Below, piece by piece: positions 15,211 through 23,074 of a DNA stretch of 45,673 nucleotides. This DNA comes from Bacillota bacterium (lineage in GTDB: Bacteria; Bacillota; Clostridia; Lachnospirales; Lachnospiraceae): assembly GCA_023434365.1 (NCBI GenBank), contig JAEYSV010000038.1, positions 1-45,673 on the forward strand, written 5' to 3'. The notes under the pieces are model-generated. The model was given only the letters and a program-made list of their open reading frames with translations. It was not told the origin of the DNA and ran no database searches. Numbering within the stretch: position 1 is the first letter of the stretch; every line of letters begins with the position of its first letter. The position numbers and the translations under genes are program-made.

Positions 15211-15257
15211 TCCTCCTTGATTTGATACATTTTATTGAGGCATCCTTGCCATTCAAT
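15211..15257 (-). promoter_or_regulatory. candidate double CsrA-binding site before the first flagellin
   Basis: On the minus strand GGCA-AGGA-TGCC forms a hairpin with the GGA in its loop, extended by ATTGA/TCAAT outside a 2-nt bulge. The second GGA is in the Shine-Dalgarno (ATCAAGGAGGA). Compared with the other flagellin, the stem bases differ but pairing and loop GGA are kept. Confidence 0.75.
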
Positions 15258-15308
15258 CTTGTATTGAGTAACCTTGTTTGAGATCTCTATTACTCTGTCA
15301 CACTCTAT

Positions 15309-15335
15309 ATATCGGTATAATTATTTATTACTTTA
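15309..15335 (-). promoter_or_regulatory. sigma-28 (SigD/FliA-type) promoter for the flagellin genes
   Basis: On the minus strand TAAA (15332-15335), a 16-nt spacer and CCGATAT (15309-15315) match the Bacillus SigD consensus. It starts about 100 nt upstream of the first flagellin ATG. Confidence 0.85.
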
Positions 15336-15363
15336 TACTTTTCAAAAAATAATTGATTATTTT

Positions 15364-15849
15364 TTACTTTTTTTTATCAACATACGCAGATTCACCAGAG
15401 TACTTCCCACCCATATTCTTATAATAGGAAGCTGCTAACCGGTTGCTCACATTATAGTTCTTAATCTTTGCTCTTGCTCTTGCCATACTAGGATTCAGAT
15501 TATCACGATTTCTTTTTTCTTGGCTTTCTAACAGAAGTACTTTTTCACTGATTTGTCGTATTAACTTTTGCATTAATACAACTTCTTGTTGATATGCTTT
15601 CCCGTTTGCCCTTAGTTCTTCACGGACACGGTCATAGACTGTCGCAAATCCCTCATCCAGTTTTTCTAACTCTCTAACTAATTCTTCTTTTTGACCTAAA
15701 ATCATATCAAATTGTTCCACTTCAAACAAATCTTTTAATATGATTTCTTCTTGATCTTTTGATAGCGATAGCAGCTCATTCAGTATCTTAAGTTTTTTCG
15801 CTGATGCCTGGATAAGCATATCAAGATATTCCTTACTGTTATTTACCAT
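15364..15849 (-). CDS. FliT/FlgN-like helical flagellar protein, function unassigned
   Basis: This 161-residue protein is almost wholly alpha-helical, with long Leu/Glu/Lys-rich helices (for example VRELEKLDEGF and LMQKLIRQISEKVLLLE) and a basic C-terminal tail ending YVDKKK. I do not recognise a precise family. It follows fliS by 17 nt in the fliD-fliS operon, the place where the FliD chaperone FliT stands in other bacteria, and its helical pattern recalls FlgN/FliT export chaperones. A second, better FlgN candidate is at 24867-25382. The ribosome site AGGAG lies 8 nt before the ATG. A FliT-like role is inference from position. Confidence 0.75.
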   Translation of the reverse strand: MVNNSKEYLDMLIQASAKKLKILNELLSLSKDQEEIILKDLFEVEQFDMILGQKEELVRELEKLDEGFATVYDRVREELRANGKAYQQEVVLMQKLIRQISEKVLLLESQEKRNRDNLNPSMARARAKIKNYNVSNRLAASYYKNMGGKYSGESAYVDKKK

Positions 15850-15866
15850 AGTAACTTGCTCCTATT

Positions 15867-16247
15867 CTATCTTGCCAGTTTGGTCAGCTCCATAACTTCT
15901 TTCCATGTATCACGCATATCACGGATATAACCTAGCGCTTCTTCTAAGATTTCAGCATCTTTTCTTATATTCGCTTCGACTAACCTGCGGTAGATATAGT
16001 CATAGGCAACTTCGTAATCTTTAGCAACTTCATACCTACTGTCTAATGTTGCCCGAAACTCAGATATAATCATCTGAGCTTTGATAATATTCTCATTTGC
16101 CTTTTGAATATCTCCCTTTTCAATTGCCATCAATCCTATATTACAAAACTTAATTGCTCCTTCATATAACATTAGTGTAAGCTCAGCTTGCGTAGCTGTT
16201 GCAATTGTTGTATTCTGATAGGCTAGTGCTGCATTATTCATAACCAT
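15867..16247 (-). CDS. fliS: flagellin export chaperone FliS
   Basis: FliS binds the C-terminal D0 domain of unfolded flagellin and delivers it to the export gate; in Bacillus it also relieves FliW by freeing or sequestering flagellin. The 126-residue protein shows the family pattern: YQNTTIATATQAELTLMLYEGAIKF, then the paired helices IQKANENIIKAQMIISEFRATLD and YDYIYRRLVEAN. GGAGG with 6 nt spacing supports the first ATG. It lies downstream of fliD. Confidence 0.95.
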   Translation of the reverse strand: MVMNNAALAYQNTTIATATQAELTLMLYEGAIKFCNIGLMAIEKGDIQKANENIIKAQMIISEFRATLDSRYEVAKDYEVAYDYIYRRLVEANIRKDAEILEEALGYIRDMRDTWKEVMELTKLAR

Positions 16248-16288
16248 AATTATCCTCCTTATTAACCTCTCAAATCACAAAAGTCTTC

Positions 16289-18508
16289 CTACTGTTGTGT
16301 TCCAAATAATCCTGCTAAGGACGCACTCTGTGAATTCAGTTTAGACATTGCTGTTTCTAAAGCCGCAAACTGTTTATAGTATTTTTCCTCGAGACTACTA
16401 AGTCTACTCTCCATTTTAAGTAAATCATTAGAATACTGTTTTTGTAATGTTGTCATCTGTTTATCATTATAAAATGTAAGCGAACTGCTCATGGTCGTAG
16501 CCTTCATCTTATCATTCATAACATCCGATAAATTTTTTGCAATAGTTGACAATACCTTAGTCACAGTTTCCGGATCTTCTCCTAATGCCTTCATTAATTT
16601 ATCATCTTTCACTGCATAAGTACTATCTTCAGCATCTCCAAAGATATGAAGCAATCCTTTTTCCGAATAATTAGGAGATGTTTGAATTCCATAGGTTGAA
16701 AGCGCATATGATTTACCATCTACCATCACAGATGAGCTTATTGCAGTTTTCATTGATGACACTAGAGATCCTAACGTAGAGTCTCTCCTTAGTAGTGAAT
16801 CTTTAATTCTTGCTTCCCACTTCTTAATCTGATCTTCTGACATTACCTTTTTTTGATCCTCTGTAAGAGGGTCATAGCCTCTTGCAGAATCTGCATAGTA
16901 GAGATCATTCATTTCTTTAAGAATTTCGTTATATTTCTTCACAAAATCCTTTACCATATCATAGGTTGCCTTCGTGTCATCGGAAACAGTTAGACTAATT
17001 GTTTCACCTGGGGTTGTTAATGCTTTCAAATCATATGTTACACCATTTACTGCCAAAGCATTAGTGGATCCAGTTAATACAGCACCATTTAACGTAATCT
17101 GACTATCTGATGCCGCAACCACTACCATGCTGTCTGTTCCTGATGTCCCCACTGCTGCTCCGGTTATCTCACCTAAACCTAGTCCACTTAGTACTTGGCT
17201 AGTACTTCCACTCTCAATTGTCCCAAGAGATTCATAACTATTCATCGAAGTGCTTAAATTAGCAGTTCTGCTAGCGATTACGTCTGCGAGAGCTCCAAAG
17301 GAAGATAGATTAGCTTTTGTAATCTCCTCTGTAGTAAAGTTTGCTGTTAACGTAGCTTCGCTTAACCCACTTACTTTTAATGCATTTACTTCTGCCTGGC
17401 CTTCTGTAGTAGCCATATCCGTAGCAACTCTGGCTGTTACTTCTTTTAAAACTAAAGAATCCACTTCCTGATCTTTTCGTTCCGTATAGTGTGAATTATA
17501 GTAGTCTTCAATTGCCTGGCTTCGTTCTGCCTCAGTCATTGTCAGACTTTCATCCTCTATCTGCTTATCGATTGCTGCCGTTGCTTCGTTACGCATTACA
17601 GTATCAAACTCTTCTCCTAAAGAAGAGAAGTGCTTTGCTTCTAATTCAGTAATCAATGTTGAATCCGTATAGTATTCTTTTATTTTCAGCTCTTTCAGAT
17701 AGGCAGTAGCTTTTGCAAGATTCTCTTTCTCAACATTCTTTTCTAATATATCTATTAACGAGGTCTCTGCAGCCTCTTTCTCTTCTACCGTACCATACTG
17801 TAGACTGTATAATGCATTGTCCACAGTAGTTTTATCAGTGGTACTTAATGAGGAATAACTTAGCTGACTTGTGATTGATGCACGCAGGTCACTTGCCTCT
17901 GTAGATAATACAGCAGATGTAATACTAAATCCATTATCAACACCACTATTTTTAGAACTGATAAAAATACGTTGTTGACTACTGTCAAAATTAGCATTTA
18001 ATCCAGCATTTTTAAGTGTATTTACAAAATCATTCACTGTTGAATCTGCTTTAACTTCAAATTCTGTTACCTTGGGATTATCAGTCCCTACTGATATTTT
18101 AATTATTGTTCCAACCCCATAACTGGCATCTAAGGAAGATAGATTTGTATCTGCTGTCAAGTCTGTCTTTTTAGCACCTGTAACATATTGAGAGCTCGCG
18201 AGTTTATCAACCGATATCATCTGTGTTCCAGCAGGTGCTCCAGCCGTTGCTGTGGCTGTTACTTTAGCCTCGTTTGCAGAGGAAACTTTTTTTGTTTGGT
18301 AATTCCCTTGAAGCCTTAATTTGGAAACTTGATCCGTATATAGTTTATAGATTTTACTATTTAATTCTTTCCACTTTTCCTGTGTCCATGTTAATTTGGT
18401 TTGATTGTTTTCAATCCTTGTTTTTTTAAGGCTTTGAGCAGCCATTAATTCTTTAATTATGGCGTCTGTGTCAAGTCCAGAAGCCATTCCACTTAGTCTA
18501 ATTGCCAT
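16289..18508 (-). CDS. fliD: flagellar filament cap protein FliD, with large central insertion
   Basis: FliD (HAP2) forms the cap under which flagellin polymerises. N-terminal FliD_N is clear (MAIRLSGMASGLDTDAII...LMAAQ...WTQEKWKELN), as is the C-terminal coiled part (SLTFYNDKQMTTLQKQY...YYKQFAALETAMSKLNSQ). At 739 residues it is well over the roughly 470-500 common in Bacillus and Enterobacteria. The extra material is a segment of about 240 residues (roughly 210-450) rich in Glu, Thr, Ser and Ala and predicted mostly helical, with no Cys. It is surface-exposed in the FliD architecture. The gene lies between flaG and fliS in one operon. Confidence 0.95.
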   Translation of the reverse strand: MAIRLSGMASGLDTDAIIKELMAAQSLKKTRIENNQTKLTWTQEKWKELNSKIYKLYTDQVSKLRLQGNYQTKKVSSANEAKVTATATAGAPAGTQMISVDKLASSQYVTGAKKTDLTADTNLSSLDASYGVGTIIKISVGTDNPKVTEFEVKADSTVNDFVNTLKNAGLNANFDSSQQRIFISSKNSGVDNGFSITSAVLSTEASDLRASITSQLSYSSLSTTDKTTVDNALYSLQYGTVEEKEAAETSLIDILEKNVEKENLAKATAYLKELKIKEYYTDSTLITELEAKHFSSLGEEFDTVMRNEATAAIDKQIEDESLTMTEAERSQAIEDYYNSHYTERKDQEVDSLVLKEVTARVATDMATTEGQAEVNALKVSGLSEATLTANFTTEEITKANLSSFGALADVIASRTANLSTSMNSYESLGTIESGSTSQVLSGLGLGEITGAAVGTSGTDSMVVVAASDSQITLNGAVLTGSTNALAVNGVTYDLKALTTPGETISLTVSDDTKATYDMVKDFVKKYNEILKEMNDLYYADSARGYDPLTEDQKKVMSEDQIKKWEARIKDSLLRRDSTLGSLVSSMKTAISSSVMVDGKSYALSTYGIQTSPNYSEKGLLHIFGDAEDSTYAVKDDKLMKALGEDPETVTKVLSTIAKNLSDVMNDKMKATTMSSSLTFYNDKQMTTLQKQYSNDLLKMESRLSSLEEKYYKQFAALETAMSKLNSQSASLAGLFGTQQ

Positions 18509-18523
18509 CTAGATATCTCCCTT

Positions 18524-18919
18524 CTAACACTTTTCGTCAACAAGTAATCCGGTTAGTTCTCTCAATTTTTCAGCCATTCTAATTACGCTTTCTGATGGAA
18601 TTTCACGTATGATTTCCTTAGTATCTGAATCGATAACTTTGATCGAAATCCTTTTCGCCTCTTTGTGATATGTAATTTCACAATATCGATTATTCATACG
18701 TAATTTTTGATTTGCCTCTTCAATGGCATTGTTAAGGAACTCTTCATTTTCTTTGTTTTGAGCATAATTCACCGTATGTCCGTCAATTTGCAGTGTATCA
18801 ACAACTGATTCACTACCGGTTTCCACCTTTTTTTCATTTGGCAGTACATTATCCGCCACTTTTGCCACCTTACTCACTTCTGATACAGGCATACTATGAT
18901 TGATTCCCCCGATTTGCAT
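18524..18919 (-). CDS. flaG: FlaG family flagellar protein
   Basis: FlaG proteins are short companions of FliD in many Gram-positive bacteria, with an effect on filament length in some. The C-terminal FlaG domain is recognisable (ITYHKEAKRISIKVIDSDTK, then EIIREIPSESVIRMAEKL). I place the start at the ATG at 18917-18919 (MQIGGINHSMP) because a perfect ribosome site GGAGGTGAT precedes it with about 4-7 nt spacing. The longer frame to 19033 has no such site and reads through the promoter region. The product is 131 residues. It opens the flaG-fliD-fliS operon. Confidence 0.9.
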   Translation of the reverse strand: MQIGGINHSMPVSEVSKVAKVADNVLPNEKKVETGSESVVDTLQIDGHTVNYAQNKENEEFLNNAIEEANQKLRMNNRYCEITYHKEAKRISIKVIDSDTKEIIREIPSESVIRMAEKLRELTGLLVDEKC

Positions 18920-18925
18920 CGAATC

Positions 18926-18935
18926 ACCTCCATGT
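18926..18935 (-). promoter_or_regulatory. candidate CsrA site over the flaG ribosome site
   Basis: The minus strand reads ACATGGAGGT, an exact match to ACANGGANGT, overlapping the flaG Shine-Dalgarno. CAC/GTG can pair on both sides and expose ATGGAG as a hexaloop. Confidence 0.55.
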
Positions 18936-18962
18936 GTACACAAACTATCGCTACTATCACAT

Positions 18963-18989
18963 ATATCGTCACATTGAATTAAAACATTA
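18963..18989 (-). promoter_or_regulatory. probable sigma-28 promoter for flaG-fliD-fliS
   Basis: On the minus strand TAAT (18986-18989), 16 nt, then ACGATAT (18963-18969). It has the same -35 word and spacing as the flgM promoter, with A for the first C of the -10. The csrA terminator upstream makes a separate promoter necessary. Confidence 0.6.
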
Positions 18990-19060
18990 ATACTTTTTAC
19001 TATTCCTAACAATCTTGCAATATCATACTTCAAAGTTAGGCTATCTATACTTTATTTGAT

Positions 19061-19089
19061 AAAAAAGAAGAAGTAGTAGCTACTTCTTC
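19061..19089 (-). terminator. terminator formed partly by the last csrA codons
   Basis: On the minus strand GAAGAAGTAG and CTACTTCTTC pair over 10 bp with a 3-nt loop, followed by TTTTTT. The 5' arm is the last coding triplets and stop of csrA. It ends the flgM-to-csrA unit. Confidence 0.85.
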
Positions 19090-19301
19090 AATGCTTTTAA
19101 TAAATTAATGTTTTGATTACTTAATGCTGCTTCTTTATTTGCTTCCTGAATCTGTACATAGATTTCTTTACGATAGATTGGAACTGACTTTGGTGCATTA
19201 ATTCCAATCTTTACTTGATCACCTTTTACTTCTAGTATCGTAATCTCTATATCATTGCCAATTACAATTGTCTCATCTTTTTTTCTTGTCAGGGCTAGCA
19301 T
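19080..19301 (-). CDS. csrA: carbon storage/translation regulator CsrA
   Basis: CsrA is a dimeric RNA-binding protein that recognises GGA in hairpin loops and, in Bacillus, blocks flagellin translation. The core is canonical: MLALTRKKDETIVIGNDI, then VKIGINAPKSVPIYRKEIYVQI. I place the start at the ATG at 19299-19301, giving 73 residues; the GGGGG ribosome site is 9 nt upstream. The longer frame begins with TTG and adds only three residues. It follows fliW directly, as in Bacillus fliW-csrA. The 3' end forms part of a terminator. Confidence 0.97.
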   Translation of the reverse strand: MLALTRKKDETIVIGNDIEITILEVKGDQVKIGINAPKSVPIYRKEIYVQIQEANKEAALSNQNINLLKALKK

Positions 19302-19302
19302 A

Positions 19303-19764
19303 CTATTCAACCCCCTTACTCACATGATTGAAGATATCATAGATTGGATATTTGATCTCATAACCCTGATTTTCTGCAATGATTTGCATTCCTTTTCGGG
19401 TAGCTGCATTAATTATAATCGGCGCCTTAAGATTAACAGACATTTTGGTAATGTCACTCGGAATCGTCACTGTTACAAAAACAACGAGACTCTCTTCCCT
19501 TATTTCTCCTAGCGGAGTAAGTAATTCATCTTCAATCACCGGGTTATAGTCTTGTTTTATAGAATTTGGGTTCAACACTGGTAGCGCAAGTCCCGGCTCC
19601 TCCATACTTTGAAGCCAGGAGATTAAGGAATCATCCCCACTTTCAATATCGTATAAGATGGTATACTTTTTCAGATCATTGAAACCCAGAATCCCTTGTT
19701 CAAAAGTAATAATCTTCTCCTCTTCAATCTCTACTTCACCAAAATATTTCGTCTCAATACGCAT
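19303..19764 (-). CDS. fliW: flagellar assembly factor FliW
   Basis: FliW binds either cytoplasmic flagellin or CsrA. When free flagellin is low, FliW releases from it, binds CsrA allosterically, and allows flagellin translation. The 153-residue protein has the family features: MRIETKYFGEVEIEEEKIITFEQGILGF at the start, then EPGLALPVLNP, and VVFVTVTIP followed by MSVNLKAPIIINA. It lies 14 nt after flgL and its stop is one base from the csrA start. Together with the target sites in this window it completes the partner-switch loop. Confidence 0.96.
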   Translation of the reverse strand: MRIETKYFGEVEIEEEKIITFEQGILGFNDLKKYTILYDIESGDDSLISWLQSMEEPGLALPVLNPNSIKQDYNPVIEDELLTPLGEIREESLVVFVTVTIPSDITKMSVNLKAPIIINAATRKGMQIIAENQGYEIKYPIYDIFNHVSKGVE

Positions 19765-19778
19765 ATATGACCCCTTTC

Positions 19779-21260
19779 CTAGATGTAATCTAGTAATGTA
19801 TTTTTTACAAGTTTAGAAGCCGCTTCCAAAGAAGCATTGTAAGCTACTTGTTGGGAAGTGTAGCGAGTATATGTTTCCAGCAAATCTGCATCTTCATTTT
19901 TGGATAGTAATTCCTCAAATTCTGTTCTTTGAATACTCAAACGATTCTCCACCAGCTCTACACGATTGTACCTGCTACCTAGATCAGCAAGAGCAACATT
20001 CATAGTATCCTGGCAGCTACTAGTAAGCGTCATAGCTGCACCAAATTTATCAGATAGAATTCTGCTTTTTAGTGTATGTTCCATCTCCATTTGCTTATAT
20101 AATGCCTCTAATGCCTCTTTATCTGTTGTTGAAAGATTGATATTACTTAACTTCTTTTTTACTTCTCCCATATTCGTCTCCAGAGATTGAATACTGTTGA
20201 CTGCCTGAGCTAATTCCTCAACTTCACGTGCCAAATCATGGGTAAGTGCATCTTTTCCTTGTGTATTGACTACAATTTTCTGTCCATAATTTATTTCATA
20301 TTCGATTTCCTGACTTAATGCTAGATAATCATTTGTTTTACCCGTTGCAACATTCTTTTTGGTACAAGTAAAATAGTGTTCTGGTCTGAGCTCATTCTTT
20401 TCAAACGAAGATTTCTCATACGTAATGGAGACATCTATGGCATTCGCCATCGAATTATATAAGGATTGAGGAATAATTAATTCTCCAGTATCTGCAATGT
20501 AATGTATGCTCCCGTCATCAACATAGGCATTCGTATCTGAGGATTGATAGGAAGTTGCGGTATGACTTGTCATTGTATTGGCTGCATCTGTTACATTTAC
20601 ATTAATCTGTCCACTTGCTGGTTCAGTCAAGTTATCATAAGCCAGACGAATTCGATAATACTGCTCTGTAGTAGGTGTCGTTGCAAAAGTTGCAGCAGTA
20701 GATACCCCTGGTACATACTGCGACAGCTTTGTTGTATTCATTACAGTATGTCCAATTCCAATTTCAGATCCTTTAAAACTTTGAGTAATACTATATTGAT
20801 ATTCCGTCGTATTCTTATCAAACACAAGACTGGTATCTGTTTTATGTCCGGTCAGCACATAGCGTCCAGCATAGTCGGTATTCCCTTCCTGGTAGATCTG
20901 TCTTTTCATCTCTATTATATTTTCCAGAATACTATTGCGGTCTTCCCCCGTCAAGGAATCACTTGTTCCATAGTTAAACTGCTCGTATAGTTTTGTGTAT
21001 ATCTCATTAATGTTATTCAGAGCACCTTCTGTCGTATCCATCCAAGAAAGGGCATCTGGAATGTTGCGTTCATAATATTGATTTAACTCGTTAAGATTCT
21101 GTCTTAGCTTTAACGCACGAACTGCAACAATTGGATCATCAGAAGGTCGTTGAATCTTTTTCTGGGTAGAATATTGACCCTCTAACTTCGACATAATCGA
21201 TTTATTACGATTTATGTTGTTTAGCGTATTATTCGTCATCATTTTATTCGTAACTCGCAT
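19779..21260 (-). CDS. flgL: hook-filament junction protein FlgL (HAP3), enlarged
   Basis: FlgL joins the FlgK ring to the first flagellins. The N-terminus (MRVTNKMMTNNTLNNINRN...KIQRPSDDPIVAVRALKLR) and the C-terminus (RYTSQQVAYNASLEAASKLVKNTLLDYI) are flagellin-like and typical. At 493 residues it is longer than the about 300 of Bacillus FlgL. The addition lies in the centre (about residues 150-330), is rich in Thr, Ser and Tyr, and looks beta-rich, suggesting an extra surface domain. GGAGG precedes the ATG. It follows flgK in the operon. Confidence 0.93.
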   Translation of the reverse strand: MRVTNKMMTNNTLNNINRNKSIMSKLEGQYSTQKKIQRPSDDPIVAVRALKLRQNLNELNQYYERNIPDALSWMDTTEGALNNINEIYTKLYEQFNYGTSDSLTGEDRNSILENIIEMKRQIYQEGNTDYAGRYVLTGHKTDTSLVFDKNTTEYQYSITQSFKGSEIGIGHTVMNTTKLSQYVPGVSTAATFATTPTTEQYYRIRLAYDNLTEPASGQINVNVTDAANTMTSHTATSYQSSDTNAYVDDGSIHYIADTGELIIPQSLYNSMANAIDVSITYEKSSFEKNELRPEHYFTCTKKNVATGKTNDYLALSQEIEYEINYGQKIVVNTQGKDALTHDLAREVEELAQAVNSIQSLETNMGEVKKKLSNINLSTTDKEALEALYKQMEMEHTLKSRILSDKFGAAMTLTSSCQDTMNVALADLGSRYNRVELVENRLSIQRTEFEELLSKNEDADLLETYTRYTSQQVAYNASLEAASKLVKNTLLDYI

Positions 21261-21285
21261 CTAGATTCCTCCTCTTACGCAATTA

Positions 21286-23058
21286 TTATGCTCCCATATA
21301 ATTTATCAGTCGTTCATAGATCTCATCCATGACCTGAATCACTTTGGCAGACAAATTATAGGCATTCTGATATTTCACAAGATTTAACGCTTCTTCATCC
21401 GGGTCTACCCCAGATTCGGAAAGCCGCTGATTTTCAATTGATTCTAATAAATTTAGTTGATTCTGAGCAAATGTATAGGCTTTCTTTCCGTCTACCCCGA
21501 TATCTGCAACAAATGATTGCAAGAAGGCTGATGGTGCCCCCTCTTTAAACATACTACGATCATCCATGCAGGCAATTAGCTTTTCGAGAATTTTAGTATT
21601 GCCTTCTCCATTGCCAATATCATCTGTCGTAACAATTAAGTTTGGGTCACGAACAATATCACTATTAACGCTAAAATTAGATGCGGTCATGTGATAATAA
21701 GACGACCCATAGCTTAATGCATTCTGTCCTTCATTAAAGGACATCGCACCATTCATTACTCCAAAAAAGTCAAGTCCACTCTGTAAATTCCCATGCTCAT
21801 CCTGATACTGACCCTGGTTATGAACCTTATTAAAGTTTTTAGCAAAGGTTCGCACAAATTCATTCAAACGATTCATATAATAAGGAATTCCTTTTACATT
21901 AATCGAATCACCAATTCTTGCTTCTTCTCCAACTAAACTTGCATCAGGTGTTTCCTTTAAGACAAATGAATACTGGTAGCCATTGGCGGTCTCTGTTATC
22001 GAAAATGAGGTATACTCATATTCCTTTTTGCCAAAGGTAATGACTCCCTCTTTTGCAATGTTTAGCAGCTCTTCACGGTTAATATTCGTATTGGTTATAG
22101 TAATCTCATTTCCGTTGATTGCTTCGATTGTACCACCAAAGTTATCACCATTATTCCCATCTCTCATATCAAATAAGGCCTGTAATGTGCCTCCTACGGA
22201 TACTTTGGCTGGGTTTAAGAAATTACCGTCCGACCATTCAATCTGATATAACCCTACGGCATCGTCCATATTTATTTCCGATGTTCTTGGCACTACATGA
22301 ATGGTGTTAAATTCTGCAGTATCTACTAACATATGCCCCGCAAGACTAACGCGATAAGAAGTTTTACCTATGTTATCGCCTACTACACTCTCTTTTACTG
22401 AAACGTTCGCTAGTTTGGACAATTCATCTACAATCAGGTTTCTTTGGTCACGCAAATCATTGGCCATTGTTCCATTAATTTCTACTGTATTAATCTGTTT
22501 GTTAAGTGTTGCAAGCTGTTTTGCATAAGCATTAATTCGGTCCACAGTATTCCTAATTTCAAAATTACAGTCTTCCTGCAGTGATTTCATACCTGCTGCC
22601 AATGAATTCACATACTCGGTTAAACTGGTGCCATACTGAGTGATCTGGGCACGCACCGGACCACTTGTCGGATCCTTTGATAATTCTTGTAACGCATTAC
22701 TTAGAAATCCGGTAGTCTTTGTAAATCCTTCATTTTGGAACTCATTAAAATAATTTTCTATCTGCATCATATAGTTTTCGCAAGTATTATAAAATCCATA
22801 TACCCCACTATTATAGCGATACTTTTGGTCAAAATACTCATTACGCACTTGATATACACTGGAGATAGTTACGCCGGTACCTACCATGCCGTAACCTGAA
22901 TATACGGAGATTGGATTGCCCGCTTTTAGATCCACAATCTGTCTAGTATAACCAGGAGTTTCCACATTGGAGGCATTTTGTCCTGTCGTATTCAATGCAC
23001 TCTGATACGTATACAAACCGCTTGCTCCTATATTCAGTCCAAAAAATGTTGATGGCAT
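21286..23058 (-). CDS. flgK: hook-filament junction protein FlgK (HAP1), copy B
   Basis: FlgK forms the first junction ring above the hook. The N-terminal rod/hook motif is clear (FFGLNIGASGLYTYQSALNTTGQNASNVETPGYTRQ, residues about 4-38). The C-terminus has GVDPDEEALNLVKYQNAYNLSAKVIQVMDEIYE. I place the start at the ATG at 23056-23058, with GGAGGTGA about 6 nt before it; the longer frame starts at a GTG inside that ribosome site. The product is 590 residues. It follows another FlgK-type gene by 16 nt and precedes flgL. Confidence 0.92.
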   Translation of the reverse strand: MPSTFFGLNIGASGLYTYQSALNTTGQNASNVETPGYTRQIVDLKAGNPISVYSGYGMVGTGVTISSVYQVRNEYFDQKYRYNSGVYGFYNTCENYMMQIENYFNEFQNEGFTKTTGFLSNALQELSKDPTSGPVRAQITQYGTSLTEYVNSLAAGMKSLQEDCNFEIRNTVDRINAYAKQLATLNKQINTVEINGTMANDLRDQRNLIVDELSKLANVSVKESVVGDNIGKTSYRVSLAGHMLVDTAEFNTIHVVPRTSEINMDDAVGLYQIEWSDGNFLNPAKVSVGGTLQALFDMRDGNNGDNFGGTIEAINGNEITITNTNINREELLNIAKEGVITFGKKEYEYTSFSITETANGYQYSFVLKETPDASLVGEEARIGDSINVKGIPYYMNRLNEFVRTFAKNFNKVHNQGQYQDEHGNLQSGLDFFGVMNGAMSFNEGQNALSYGSSYYHMTASNFSVNSDIVRDPNLIVTTDDIGNGEGNTKILEKLIACMDDRSMFKEGAPSAFLQSFVADIGVDGKKAYTFAQNQLNLLESIENQRLSESGVDPDEEALNLVKYQNAYNLSAKVIQVMDEIYERLINYMGA

Positions 23059-23074
23059 ACCCTTCACCTCCTAA

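Noticed and set aside
15344..15365. A/T-only inverted repeat (AAAAAATAAT/ATTATTTTTT) after the FliT-like gene as terminator
   Set aside because: All pairs are A-T with a very short loop in an AT-rich region; too weak to call.
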